DNA from: an uncultured Desulfobulbaceae bacterium
GTDB taxonomy: Bacteria; Desulfobacterota; Desulfobulbia; Desulfobulbales; BM004
NCBI GenBank assembly: GCA_945787325.1
Contig: CALZHP010000006.1
Coordinates: forward strand, 1 to 62,158
DNA length: 62,158 bases
Direction: 5' to 3'
Within the stretch, counting starts at the first letter, position 1, and each line of letters begins with the position of its first letter. This document shows positions 62,139 through 62,158 of this stretch, piece after piece. Position numbers and translations under genes: made by a program. The notes beneath the pieces are model-generated. The model had not been told where the DNA came from and ran no database searches. It worked only from the letters and a program-made list of their open reading frames with translations.

Positions 62139-62158
62139 GAGGCGCGCCAGCGCCGAGA

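Overview
The window (about 62 kb, moderate to low G+C) looks like chromosome from a strictly or facultatively anaerobic Thermodesulfobacteriota (former Deltaproteobacteria) bacterium. The pointers are a Tat-exported membrane-bound [NiFe] hydrogenase with a full hyp maturation set, several small or multi-heme c-type cytochromes, a CcsA-like cytochrome c assembly protein, a geranylgeranyl-reductase-like flavoprotein, and many sensor kinases and c-di-GMP proteins. This placement is inferred from gene content; no rRNA or complete tRNA is present.

Layout, left to right. 0.4-2.8 kb: NUDIX hydrolase, a sensor kinase with a Cys-rich tail, a small membrane protein. 3.3-9.1 kb: an unrecognised 556-residue protein, an isolated trpBA pair, oligoendopeptidase F. 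9.1-11.3 kb: a tightly coupled trio GNAT / DUF2156 / rsmI on the minus strand. 11.6-13.3 kb: an ArsR/CadC-type metal sensor with a clear promoter-operator, and an SO_0444-type metal permease. 13.7-26.2 kb: the hydrogenase locus, all on the minus strand: c-type cytochrome, small subunit, HybA-like ferredoxin, large subunit, maturation protease, HybB-like membrane subunit, then hypA, hypB, hypF, hypC, hypD, hypE. 26.6-28.3 kb: two membrane proteins, the first CcsA-like. 28.8-30.7 kb: umuC and umuD separated by repeats. 30.9-35.6 kb: HAMP protein, pentaheme cytochrome with a fibronectin-like domain, EAL protein, diheme cytochrome, flavoprotein. 35.8-43.9 kb: mgtE, a DegS-like protease, a CNNM-type protein, leucyl aminopeptidase, a Bax-inhibitor-1-like protein, two hypothetical exported or anchored proteins. 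44.2-55.5 kb: hybrid kinase, yejFEB-type peptide transporter, gamma-glutamyltransferase, carboxylate-amine ligase, M20 amidohydrolase, DUF493. 55.7-60.3 kb: OmpA-like lipoprotein, two Slp lipoproteins, an HD/HD-GYP protein, a small membrane protein. 60.7 kb to the end: two genes separated by integron attC-like palindromes.

The main result is the hydrogenase large subunit (21687-23387, minus). It is one reading frame interrupted by a single in-frame UGA exactly where the second cysteine of the N-terminal active-site CGVC motif should be. Homologous sequence resumes directly after it, and a SECIS-like hairpin (7-bp stem, 6-nt loop) starts 10 nt downstream of the UGA with its loop 17 nt downstream. 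I read it as a selenocysteine-containing [NiFe] hydrogenase with Sec at the N-terminal motif, while the C-terminal DPCxxC motif, the usual Sec site of [NiFeSe] enzymes, keeps cysteine.

The non-coding DNA is unusually structured. There is a dispersed palindromic repeat whose stem shows compensatory changes, heptad-periodic repeats that run into coding ends, two tRNA 3'-end relics each next to a terminator, a three-hairpin element with complementary loops behind the Bax-inhibitor gene, a candidate switching leader before mgtE, and attC-like sites at the right edge. No CRISPR array, complete insertion sequence, integrase or transposase was seen.
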